Origin: Thozetella sp. PMI_491
Lineage: Eukaryota > Ascomycota > Sordariomycetes > Chaetosphaeriales > Chaetosphaeriaceae
Assembly: GCA_021432635.1 (NCBI GenBank)
Contig: MU270104.1
Location: forward strand, 62,001-126,000
DNA length: 64,000 bases
Direction: 5' to 3'
In this document: positions 47,035-59,084 of the stretch, in pieces
Layout: every line of letters starts with the position of its first letter
Position numbering within the stretch: the stretch's first letter is position 1
Position numbers and translations under genes: made by a program
The notes under the pieces: generated by a model
Databases searched by the model: none
What the model saw: only the letters and a program-made list of their open reading frames with translations
Told to the model about the DNA's origin: nothing

Positions 47035-50000
47035 ATGTCCTCGAGCAGCGACCCTTATGCAAGCTATGCAGATGGACCAGTGCTCAATTCGTACGTTTCA
47101 TGATCCCGAGCTGGCATTCCAGCGGCGTCTTGCAATGCTGCAGGCTAGGCCCGGCCGCCGTGGAGCAAATACTAACCCGCCTGGGCTGCGATAGCTTATT
47201 TATTGGGCTCTTGGTTGCCTGCGGCGTAGTGTAAGTGCATGCCGTGACTATCCCTCACTCTGTCGTTTTCCTGCTGACCGCCCTGGGCCAGATCTGTTTT
47301 CTTCCTCCTCTATTTCAACCGACTCTTCGCGACAGCCATCTCGTGGGGCATCAGGACCTGGACATGGCACCAGTACCGAGTTTATATCGACATTCAAGCG
47401 CTCCAGATATCACTTCTCGGCGGCCGCATTTTCTTCACCGGGCTCCGGTACCACGGGAATAATGAGACGATTTTGGTTCAGAATGGGCACATCACCTGGT
47501 CCTACTGGCTGCGGCGGGTCAAGGAAGTCGATGTGGGCAAGAACAGTGAGCGCAGCAAGACGCCAGACCCCCAGGCTGAAGCCCGTAAAGCGAGGCTTCC
47601 GTGCAGGATCAATGTCGCCCTGCTGGGTCTGGAGTGGTTCATATATAACCGGACCCCGGCTTATGATTCTGTCCTTGCCGGCATGACCGATGACCTGGAC
47701 AACCAAGACACAACGACGACCCCTGGGCAAGGAGAGCAAGAAAATTCCACGAAGCTAAAACAAAGGCTTTCAAAACGGTTCGAGGCCGAGGACGGCATAA
47801 CAGAGAAGCGTTACTCGGACCAGACAAGCAGACCTGAGGAACCGACCGAGCCACGTCGACATGACACTGTGCAGACCTCTGGATCCGACACCAACAATGA
47901 AGACGACGACGACAAGAGTGACGCAGATGGCGTCCCACTGCTTATTCAGCTGTTTCCCATTCATATAGAATGCGAGAAAGCGGCTTTAGTCATGGGTAAC
48001 GAGAACACCAAGGCCATTCTAATCGTGAAAGCGGACTCGCTGGATGGTGAGATAGATGCGTCGGACACCTCCACTCCCGACCCGTACAGGCAGATCTTCC
48101 GCCTCAACTTTGTCCATCCGGTGGTGGAGATGAAAGAGAACCTGGACTTTAAGGAGGAACAGGCGGAAAGAGCCCTGCGCGAGAAGCAGATCGCTGAACA
48201 GGCAGAGCCGGGGCCTAGGAAGTCCTACTTTCGACGACAGCGGCGCAAGGTGCTCGGCCAATTGCGAAACCTGGTACCGTACTGGCGCAAATCTGTCGAG
48301 TCCCTCTCGATCGATTCACACCGTGGCATTGGGACGGCTGGGACTCACGTGCCTGGCGTTAACCACTGGCAGGGGCTGTCACGATACCTCGGCGACGACA
48401 GAGATGACCAGAAGGCCCGGTGGGCTGCAGTTGAATATGCAGCCGTGCCTACCATCCTAGACAGCCCGCAGGTCTTGCTCACCATTTATTGGGACGTGGT
48501 CGGCCGAGCGCGGCCCAGGCGACCGGGAAGCAAGGAGAAGAGCTCTGAAGCTCTTCGGAATATCAATGGCGACGAACCCCCGGCCTGGGCCATCAACTTG
48601 TCCATCAAAGGAGGGTCCGTTAACTATGGGCCATGGGCAGACAGGCAGCGAGCGGATCTCCAGCGAGTCTTTGTGCCAAGCCTATGCAAGGATGCCACGC
48701 CAGCAAAGCGCCTCGCTGTCGGCGAGTACCGCATTCCCACCCAGTTCAAGTTGTATGTTGAACTGGATGAAGAGGTGACCCTTCGCGTTCCAACTAGGGA
48801 GGATTCCAAAAATTGGAGGTGGAATGGCAAGGAGCCTGGGCCAAAGCAGACGGAAACGCGTGGCCGCAAGTCGAGGAACCGGTCGAAGAAGCCGGACCAG
48901 GCGTCGGCGGCGCATCAGCGGCCCTACGGATGGCTCGACATCAAGGTGGCCGCTAACGCATCTATTTCCTATTCTATGGACATGACTGCCGGTGCCTCGG
49001 GTTTCTCGAACTCGCTTGATCTGGATCTCCCAAGCACCGAGATTTCGAGTAGCATCAACCATGAGTTGCTGTGGAGGTCAGGGCGTCAGAGGATCTCCTG
49101 CGATCTGTCCAATCCTCTCCGGTGGAACAGCTTGCGCCAATGGCGCTTCAACGTAGACAGCGATGAGCTCGAGTTGTTTCTTCTGCGCGACCACGTTTTC
49201 CTCCTCATCGACTTGGTAGACGACTGGGCCAGTGGTCCGCCCGCTGACTACCTGGTCTTCACTCCTTTCAAGTATCATCTTAACCTCCAGCTTCACAACC
49301 TGAAGCTCTATCTGAATGTCAACGACAGGAACATCATTGACAACCCGACGGATCTCGAGGACAACACCTACATTATCATCGAGAGCCCGTTACTGCAGTC
49401 AAAGGTGTGCATTCCCATAGACAGCTTCCGACCGAGCAAGAACGCGATCCCCTTTGATGTCCGGGCAGACACCGCCTCAGTTCGCCTGCATGTCCCTGAT
49501 TGGAACACCCAGGACTCTTTCCTCACTACCAACGAGATTGGGCAGTTGGAAAATCTAACCGTCGATGGAGGTTACCACTACAACGCTACCACCTCTCCTG
49601 CCAAAACCGACACGCTGGTCCTGAATGTTGGCGCACAGTCTCCTGTAGCGCGCCTCCATGGCTTCCTTATTCGATACTTCCTCAAGATTAAAGACAACTA
49701 CTTCGGAGAGGACGTTCACTTCAAAACCTTGGAGGAGTACCAGCAGGCCACGCACTTGAAGGAGTCCAACCCGGACGCCGAGGCAGCAAACGGCCCTCCT
49801 CCCAAGAAGTCAAACGATTTGGACGTGATCTTGTCCCTCAGGATCGACGATCCAAAGGCAATGCTCGCATCAAACCTGTATTCATCTAACCGCAACATCC
49901 AGCTGGATACAGCCGCCATCTCAGTGGACCTGCGCTTCACCAACTACTACATGGATCTAGACTTGGTCCTCGCACCCTTGAACTTATCCCTCGGCACTGC

Positions 50001-53000
50001 GGATAGTGGCTCAGAGACCCCCATCAGCACGAGCTCGAGCACGCAACTCTTCATCGATGGAATCCACATTTATGGCTCCCGTCTCTTCGGCCTACCCCCG
50101 ACGGAGCCAACCTACCTGTGCAACTGGGACATCAACGTTGGAGCCGTCACCGGAGAGTGCAGCGTACAGTTTCTCACCTCGTTGGCTAATGCTGGTAAGG
50201 CCTTCGGGTTCTCGTTTGATGACGACGAGAACGCTTTGGTGACTTTCTCGTCAATCGTCTTCTACGACGTGACATTCTTGCGTGCATTTGTACAGTCGGT
50301 ATGCATCTGGCTGCATGTCGAGGAAGCCGCTTTCCAGCTGTCTACAGGGTCTATCGAGGCTAACTACAACGACTGGGCGAGGTCGCACTACTCGAAGAGG
50401 GCCGACGTGAAGATCCCCGACATACAGATTGCTTGTGTCGATGCAGAGTCGGCCACAAGAAATTTCAAGTCCCGCGCGCATTCGCGTCCGCCCGTCGAGA
50501 CCAATGCTCTGATCCAGACGACCATCCATTTGGCGTCCATCGGGCGAAAGTTTGACTTCTCCGGCGAACGACGGCTGCAGCAGGAGCTGGTTCGCCGGGA
50601 GGACCAGAGAACCAATCGAACCCCTTTCCTTCTTCTCCATGGGCTCCTTGACGAGCTGGTCCCTGACGCAGTTGATCCTCCCGCACAGAGCGTCCCCCCA
50701 ATTCCTCAACCCATTGCCGAGGACGATGTTGAGCAAGTCGAAGAGGATGGAACTTCCCTCGCATCCTCTAGAGGCACTTCGAAATACACCCCGGCACTAC
50801 GGCGCCAAAGCTCATTCCTCTCCTTCTCTAGCTCTAGTCAGAGCAGTATTGTCAAACCTCGTAGCTCCGGCCGCTCCAGCATCAGGAAGAGGAACGGGAA
50901 GCCGGATTCGTTGCAGCATCTTACAGTGCTAGATCGGCGGCCATCAGCACATGCAGCCGAGCCATCCCCCACCAGACGCCGGGTGTCGTTTAACGGCGGC
51001 GGAGGGGACCCAGCAGACCGCCACCAGGACGTGTTCCACAACACCGTCGCGTTTTCGAGCCAGTACTTCGCTCCGTACTTTCCCCTTGAGAATGCAAGGC
51101 CAGATACGAGAGAGGCGACACTGCAAAGTGTTGAACTGGGTGACGATGATAGCGAAGACAATGGGTCAGTGAACTTTGACTTGGAAGATATCGATCCAGA
51201 CATCTTGAGCCAAGAGAGTGCATACTCCAGCACGATAGTGGAGATGCCATCAGGGTTGACAGTGTTCGCTGACCCGACAGCCCTGCGGCATGTCGCAAAC
51301 CTGCTGTCCACTCTGCAGCCATCCGACCCAGAGGATGTACTGGACTCACTACAACTCGACTCCATGGGAGACATTTTTGACATGCAGAAGGACCAGAAGA
51401 CTGGGGGCCGTGTGTCGGATCTGCTGGTGAGGTTTCCTCGGGCGAGCCTCAAGTTCGTCAACTCTTCGGCGCTGGACTCGTCAGACCCTCCACAAGAAGA
51501 GCAAGACCAGTACGGCGTCAGCATCAGCAAGTTCGCTTTTGCTATGCGCTCCGAACACAAGTGGCAAGATGCCTTCAAGCCGGACACAAGGGACACGCGC
51601 AATTCTTTTCATCTGCGTCTTAGTTCTATCGAACTTGCGGCCGCTGAACGGCTCGGCGACACGCAAAACCCGCAGGCTGCCGTACTCGCTCAGGTAGACA
51701 ACGTCATGGCATCGATGGGATCCAAGGACATCACCTACTTGGACATTGATATTGGCAACATACAAGGCAGCACGTCCTCCGAGAAGATTGAGTATCTGGC
51801 ATCCTTGATACACCGTACCGGCGTGTTGGCATCCGAGTTGGGCGATGTCTTTGGTGACACATCGTCACGGGAAGAAGATCTCAAGAAGTACCTCGCGTAC
51901 CGTTTGATTACGGGAGGACGAACAGCCCCCGACCCGAAGTTTCTTGTACGCCCATCCGCTGTCCTACGATCTGCAAAGGATCACCTACGCACATTTGATT
52001 CCTGGAAGCTCGTTACAAGGCTGCGCCAATTGTGGACAGTGATGGACCGCGGGGCGCAAGAGCAACTCAGACTAGATTGTCTTGCCCAACTGGACTACCC
52101 GGCAGATGTGAGGCAGCAGGTTGTTACAGCCTTTCAACGCTGGAGAAGCTGGGATCTGGGGAACCTGTCCGGAAACGCTCTCCTGACGAGGATTTTTGGG
52201 CCAGCGAATAGGGCTACGAGCGTCGAAGGGGATGAAAAGCCGTTTCTCTCTGTCGTGAGGACCAGCAAACTGCAACTAATACTGGATCCCGGCCCAAAAC
52301 AGAATGAGGTCAGCTTTTTCGATCTAACGGCTCGTCTGGAGACAGCGACACCGGTGGAGGAGAACCCCAATGAACCAGCTGAGAAGACTATCGAATCACC
52401 GGTACCGATATCTGTCCTCAACCTCTATTGTGGAGAGGCAGCCGTCAATCTCAACTGGGAGCTTTGTGAGCTGGCGCATGACATCCTGCGGCTGTTCAAG
52501 CGGATGCAGTCAAAAGCTCGTCCACAGTCCAGTCCCAAACCAGATCGTCCCAGTTCATTGGTCTCGACGAAGCAGAACCCGCGCACAATACATTGCGTTC
52601 TGGTGATTAACAACGGATCCGTCACCATGGATGCCATCAACCTGCATGCTTCCTCCGTTGGAAGTGACATGAAGGCCTCCTTGCTCATCAAGACTGGTGC
52701 TGAGGATCTCACAGAGACACACTTCGTGCTAAGCTGCGATACAGTAACTAGCCGCCTTCGCAGCCATGCTCAGCATCTGACCAAGTTTGTTCTCCACCGA
52801 CCAAGTGTCATCGTCGCCCATGAGCTACAGACAACGGAGACTACCGATTGCCATACCGTCAAGGCGACTGCGAGCAGCAATAACCTGACACTCACCGTGA
52901 AGCAGGATCCAATAGTCTTGTCTGAAGTTCTGGACCTGCTCGTCCGGGATGAAATAGCACAGCTTGTGAGGCTCAAGGACCAGCTACCAACATCCCCCAA

Positions 53001-56000
53001 GCCGGCCTCGCCCAGCAAGAAGATCGTCGACCGCCTGTCAGCCTTCCGAGTGAATGTGGCCATGTTCATGGACCAATTTACCATCTCTATCCCGCTTCTC
53101 CGTTCTCTCACTTACAATATACACGGGACTGTGGCTAGAGCCGCAATGGCGGCCGACTTTGGGAAGGAGATCGTATTCGACTTCGACATTAAGGAGAACT
53201 CCCACGAAATGCGGATCGAGGCCAATGATGTCTCTCGAAGCGTCTCTATCCTCCAGATCCCGCCAACCAACGGGCGGGTGACGAGCCATATGAGTGCTGG
53301 AGAACACAATGTCACCGTCTTTGCCTCTTTAGAGCTTGTTCAGTTAGACGCCTCTGCAGTGTACAGCTTACTCACAGCCTTGAACCGGCCAGAGGTCTCG
53401 AACGCGATCAACGACCTGCAGCAGCAGATCAAGGTGATACAGGAACACACTGCAGATCTCTTCGGTTCTTCAGACAGCCCCGCGGCCAACCCTGTCAAGG
53501 AAGAATCGGACACCCTCGTGTATGCGGCACATTTGACCTTCGCTGGTCTCGAGGTCTTTGGTACCAGCCCGCTTCAGTCCGAGACAGCATCCGTGGCTCG
53601 CATCTCTTTCTGCCTCGACAGCATTCACCTTGAGGCCGCAAATCGTGTAGAACAGCAAGGTCCCGTGCTGGCGTACCCTGAATTCCACGCCAATCTTCGA
53701 CTGATCGACTTTGAGATCCAAAAGGGACCGGAGGAAGCCTTGAGTTCGTGTGGCAATGTCACCTTCGGTGCCTTGGTCACCGCCACCTCCACACCCTCGG
53801 ATATGGGCGAGGAGAAGCGATTCTTCAATGTTAGGAGCGACAGATTTGAAGTCAACCTCTCCCCTGACACGGTTTCCACTGTCGTGGATGTGCTTGGCTA
53901 CATGGGAGACAAAATTAAAGATCTTGACACCTCCCGAGAGCTCGAGTATCTCCGCAAACTGCGCCAGTCAAAGCCCCGGATTGCCATCAACGATGAGGAG
54001 GAAGCCGACGAGTCCGATATCATGGATGCCTTCTTCTCTTCTATCACCTGGACCTTCGAAGTGTGCGACATTCGCGTCGCTTGGCTAGTGACCAAACCGC
54101 ATGAGGAGCCGACGCCAGGCAAGGAAGATCTTGTGCTAACACTTGAGCGAATCGAATTCGGCACCAAGACAAGAAACTCGGCGAGGCTCACCATCGAAAA
54201 CCTCCAGGTTGAGATAGTGAATTCGCGGATAGAGAAGAGAGGCCGGGCTCCAAACTCTGCCCTACTTCCAGAGGTCATCTTCAATGTCGCCTACGTGACC
54301 ACCGCTGATGCTCGCCGCCTCGCCTTCCAAGCGGTTGGCAAGTCGCTGGATATACGCCTCACTTCTGGTTTCATCATCCCTGCGGCAAACTTGAATGATT
54401 CGATCGGGTTGTCCATCAAGAACGCGCAGCAGGCTTCCCAGAATTGGAATCCGGTACTACCACCCGCCCCCGCGGCTTCGACTCCAGTAGAGGCGCCGAA
54501 GAAGGAAGAGCCACGCAGGAACATATTTGGCAGCAAGCGCCTCGAGTCTTTCCTCGTTCATGCTGACTTCGCTGGCGCTGTCGTCTACGTGACTGGTAAG
54601 CGTTCTGAAGACATAGTTTCTGCTAGCAGGGCAGCTCGTGCAAGCTTGCCGGGGAAGTATGGCCAGTTTACCCAGGACGACTCGGCGACTAGCACAGTTC
54701 TGCGGTCCCCTGGCCTTGCCTGGAAAATGGAGTACAGTGACGGGGGGGTGGAGGACCCCTCCCTCTTCGCAGAGATCAAGATCGACGCATCGAGCAACAT
54801 CCTGTACCCCTCAGTCGTGCCATTAATCGTGGGCATCAGCAATAGTGTGAAACAGGTGGTCAGCAGCCGTGACCGCGGGCACGAGGCTCCTGTGCAGCAA
54901 AAGGAGCCCGAGAAGCCCAAGGAACAAGGAGAGGAGAACATTCTCACCGCAGACCCTACCGCCGTGCTTGGCCGGATGAAGCTCAACCTGGGTTTGCGCA
55001 TTTCCAAACAAGAGTTCTCCCTCAGCTGCCAACCCATCGCGCGCGTCGCGGCCACGGCCAGCTTCGAGGATGTCTACTTCACCGTCAATACAGTGCGATC
55101 GGTCGAGCAAGGTAATTTCTTTGCCATCTCAGGAGCCTTCACGAACCTTCAGGCGTCGGTCCAGCACGTCTACTCAAGAGAATCGACAGGTAGTTTCGAA
55201 GTCGAGTCGATCGTCGTCTCCCTGATGAACAGCAAGCATGTTAGTGGCACGAGCGGCGTGTCTGCCATTCTCAAGGTCAGCCCGATGAAGGTGTCGGTCA
55301 ACGCCAAGCAGCTCCAAGACTTCTTGCTCTTCCGAGAGATCTGGATGCCCCCAGAAGTCCACGAGAGCACCCCGACCCCCGTGGCCAAGCTGACCACCGA
55401 GACGTCACAAGGACACCTGGTGCAGCGGTACCAGCAGGTTGCAGCCACGGCCGCCTTCCCCTGGACTGCTACAATCTCCATCACCGCTCTCGAGATCAAT
55501 GTTGACCTGGGCCAAGCCCTAGGCAAGTCCGTCTTCGCAATCAATAAATTTTGGATATCGTCCAAGAAGACATCAGATTGGGAACAGAACCTGTGTCTTG
55601 GTTTCGACAGGATCGGGATCGACAGCACCGGGCGCATGTCAGGCTTCGTCGCGCTACAGGACTTCAAGCTTCGCACGTCAATTCAGTGGCCCGAGCGAGA
55701 GGCGGCCCTCAACGAGACCCCTCTAGTTCAGGCGTCTGTCGGATTCAGCCAGTTCAGGGTGAAGGCGTCATTCGATTACCAGCCGTTCCTGGTTGCCGAC
55801 ATCACATCCATGGCTTTCTTGATGTACAACGTGCGGCGGAGCCGCGATGGCAGTGGCGATAGGTTGGTCGCCATCTTCGACGGCGACGCAGTACAAATCT
55901 TCGGCACCACCACGTCGGCTGCACAGGGCGTGGCCATGTACCAAGCTTTCCTGCGGCTCGTCCAGGAGCGCAGAGCCAATTTCGAGACGTCGCTCAGGGA

Positions 56001-56919
56001 GATTGAGAAGTTTATGAAACGGAAATCGGTTTCCGCACCGGCCATAACGCAGCGACTCAGCATTGAGAAGCCAGCGGCCAACGATGATCTCGTCAAGTCA
56101 CCGATCTCCCTCGATACCGATGTCGTGGTGACGCTGAAGACTTTGAACCTCGGCGTGTTTCCGAGCACATTTTCGGACCATCAGGTTTTCAAGATGGAGG
56201 CTCTGAACGCGCAAGCCCGCTTCGCAGCCACTATGGAAGACGACCGGCGAATCCACAGCATTCTTGGTCTTACCTTGGGCCAGCTGCGCATTGGTCTGGC
56301 AGGCGTCCGGTCCCCGCCTGCCCCGAAGACGCTGCGTGAGCTAGATGTTGAGGACGTGGTTGGCAGCGCGACCGGCTCTCGCGGTGGTACAATCCTCAAG
56401 GTACCTCGGGTTGAGGCCGTTATGCAAACCTGGCAACGGCCTCAGTCACGGCACATTGATTACATCTTCAAGTCAGCCTTTGAGGGCAAGGTCGAGGTCG
56501 GTTGGAACTACTCACGCATTAGCTACATCCGCGGCATGTGGGCGAACCACAGCAAGACGCTGGCTCAAACTTGGGGTCGCGAGCTCCCTAATGTCACGGC
56601 CATCCGCGTCACGGGCGTCCCTGAGGCGGCCGCGGAGGGTGAAGAGACGGCGAAGAAGCCAATGGAGGAAGGCAGCAGTGGCAAGATCACGGCTGAGGTG
56701 ACAGTGCCGCAGAGCAAGTACGAATACACGGCGCTCGAGCCGCCAGTGATTGAGACGCCGCAGCTGAGGGACATGGGCGAGGCCACGCCACCACTTGAGT
56801 GGATTGGGCTGAACCGCGACCGGCTGCCGAATCTGACGCACCAGATAGTCATTGTGTCGTTGCTGGAGTTGGCCGGCGAGGTAGAGGATGCGTACTCGAG
56901 GATTCTTGGGTCCTCATAG
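47035..56919 (+). CDS. CSF1: Bridge-like lipid transfer protein CSF1 (BLTP1/Tweek family)
   Basis: Three exons, 47035-47090, 47195-47230 and one giant exon 47292-56919, encode 3239 aa. Splicing assembles the N-terminal membrane helix (about 20-39, SLFIGLLVACGVVSVFFLLY). The family hallmark follows: YRVYIDIQALQISLLGGRI, FFTGLRYHGNNETILVQNG, and LLGLEWFIYNRTPAYDSVLAGM. The very long remainder is beta-rich repeat segments of a repeating-beta-groove protein with charged, disordered inserts. The C-terminus, PLEWIGLNRDRLPNLTHQIVIVSLLELAGEVEDAYSRILG, is the typical Csf1 end. Yeast Csf1 (2958 aa) is an ER-anchored lipid conduit at membrane contacts, linked to phosphatidylethanolamine supply for GPI-anchor synthesis and to cold tolerance. 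Fmp27/Hob proteins are related in architecture but lack these N- and C-terminal signatures. Confidence 0.94.
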
Positions 56920-59084
56920 TGATGATACGGCAGTTGTTGGAACAAATGTTTTTTTTTTGCAGCACATACATTCGATGTGTTGGGGATAGAGAGAAAATTA
57001 TGCATCGCGAGGGGCGTTCAGGGGCTCCTTTTATTTTGAAAGCGGGAAAGGGGTACCAAAATAATGGGTTTTACGCAGGCAGCATTTACAGCCTACTTTA
57101 CATACCATCAACACGTTTAATAACTGACGAACCCGTCTTAAGATCGACCCAGCCTACATAGCTGGAGTAGGTACTAGGTTAGAAGCGCCGCTCGAGGTGT
57201 TTAGAGGTTCTCTACATGCCGTACAAACTCCTGTTTGTTTATTCGCTAGCGTGGGAAATAAAAGGCCGCAGCCTTCATTGGCAAAGGATTTGACCCAATA
57301 CAGGGGAGTTTACACGGCTGACATGGAGCTGAAAGGGCTAAGAATAAGCCTATAGGGCTGTTTTACTAGGTTTGGAGTTCTAGTCCTCATCCCTGGCTGG
57401 CCTCTCTGTATTGTACCAAGCTAACAATCATACAGGGATTGAATTATACATGGTTCACTTTGAAATGCATATTGTTTCCGCTGTAATCTGTAGTCTCCCC
57501 ATTTCTGGCCATCCAGCACTTTCATGGCTGGGAAATAGCTCCTCCAAAAAAGAAAAGAAAAATATGCAAATCTAGCAAATCCATTGTCGGCAGGCCACGC
57601 CGCCTGACTCACTCAGAACCACATGGGCTCGCTAAACCTGAGCCGGGGAACATATAACATTGGACAGGCGTGACCGCCTCTTTGTCACACCGGCTTAGAT
57701 GGAGCTTGGCTGGAGCTTCCTTCAGCAATCTCAGCTCCCCTAGCTTCAAGGATATTTTGGGTAGCACGGGACTTGGTCACAGTTCAGCCGCGGCGGCTCG
57801 AACCACGACGTCATACGGTGAGCCATATTCTCTTGATCCAACATAGGTTGCCAGGCCACAGCTCTCTCCTGGGCATCTCTGCGCTATTCCTGTGGCCGCT
57901 CACACGATCCCCGGTTCGTTGCTCCCACGCTAACCGTTCGATCGGCTACGGAGCCAGTCATGGAGCAGATGGCCAGATAAGGGCGTCCTCAGCTGCTTCC
58001 GGACGGTCCCAGTGGATGGAGCCACCCAGTGCGCTCGAAGCCCCTACCGAACCACGGAAACGCGGAAGACCGGCGCCTTGACAGCATGGCTGTCCGCACC
58101 CCGCTCTGATGCTTCGGGAGGTTTCATCCATGGACAGAATAGTCACCCCAATGGATATGAGTCGAATTGCGTCCCATAATGTGTGGGAGCCGATCACTGG
58201 ATACCCCGAAGCAAGGCGAGAATGACTGGACCCGGTTTGCCGGCGGATGCTGCTCGGCGAAGGCCTATCGACAGCTGATGTCTAGCACGTTTTTCCTGGG
58301 GCAACGTTCGACAGGAATTTCGACGCAAGTGGGTCCGAGCTCCCGCTGCTCTTAAAAAGCTGCAGCCGTGGCGGGGTTGTGCCTCCAGTCCCAGGCTTTT
58401 CCCCCCCTTCACCAATAGCTGGTTTTGGCTTTCTACAGAATTGCTCGGCAGAGTTGGTCTACTCTACGAGAAACGGACCGTGTAGACGTTCCGAGCTGTG
58501 TGACGAGAGAGTAGGCAAAGAAGGAAAAAAAAAAAAAAAGAATTAGGTGCGCTCCCCCCGCCAACGCCCCTCCATCGTGTTTTGATAGCTCTGGTGCCCC
58601 GCCGAAGGAAGAGGGGAGAATAAGAAACAAGGGCTTGCAAACCCTGGCCAGCCGGGATGCGCTGCGTATCATGACGGCGCACAACCTACTGCGAGCCAAT
58701 CGATAGCGATCCGCCCCACCAGCACTTTACCCCTCCTTCCTGAAGCTCCTCCGTCTGAGATTTCCCCCCTCCCTCTGGTGTCCAGTCGGGCAGAGACAAA
58801 ATCTTTTTCTACCTTTTGCCATTTCTCCCACGCCCCCCCCCCCTTCTTCAAGCCCCGGTGCAGCTTGTTAATCAACGCTTCGCCGCCGCCTCCCTCCTCT
58901 TGCCTTAGCCCTTCCACCCAGTTTCGCCTTCCGCCGGGACTGACAGTTGAACCCACTAGGAGTGTCTGTCAGCCAACCCCGCGCAGGGACTTAAAAAAAT
59001 CTACCACTTCGGGACCTCTTCCCACTTCTTCCTCACAACTTCACAAACCAACACTTAGCGAGGTCGTCAACAAACACCGCCAAG
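56920..59084. other. Intergenic region between CSF1 and EF-2
   Basis: The first 700 bp, the CSF1 3' flank, are A/T-richer. The right part is the EF-2 promoter, with a 15-nt poly-A at 58525-58539 and an 11-nt poly-C at 58833-58843. A single TGACTCA motif (GCN4/CPC1-like) occurs near 57606, too far from either gene to be assigned. No gene supported. Confidence 0.55.
58740..59084 (+). promoter_or_regulatory. Pyrimidine-rich core promoter and leader of EF-2
   Basis: Long C/T tracts precede a CTTAAAAAAAT element near 58990, about 95 nt before the ATG. Next comes an A/C-rich leader (ACAACTTCACAAACCAACAC) ending in the favourable start context GCCAAGATGG. The arrangement is typical of highly expressed translation-factor genes in ascomycetes. 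The transcription start itself is not determined. Confidence 0.45.

Noticed and set aside
46749-47036. 95-codon minus-strand frame overlapping the CSF1 start
   Set aside because: Overlaps the CSF1 first exon and promoter, has no motif, and is Arg/Leu/Ser-rich by composition.
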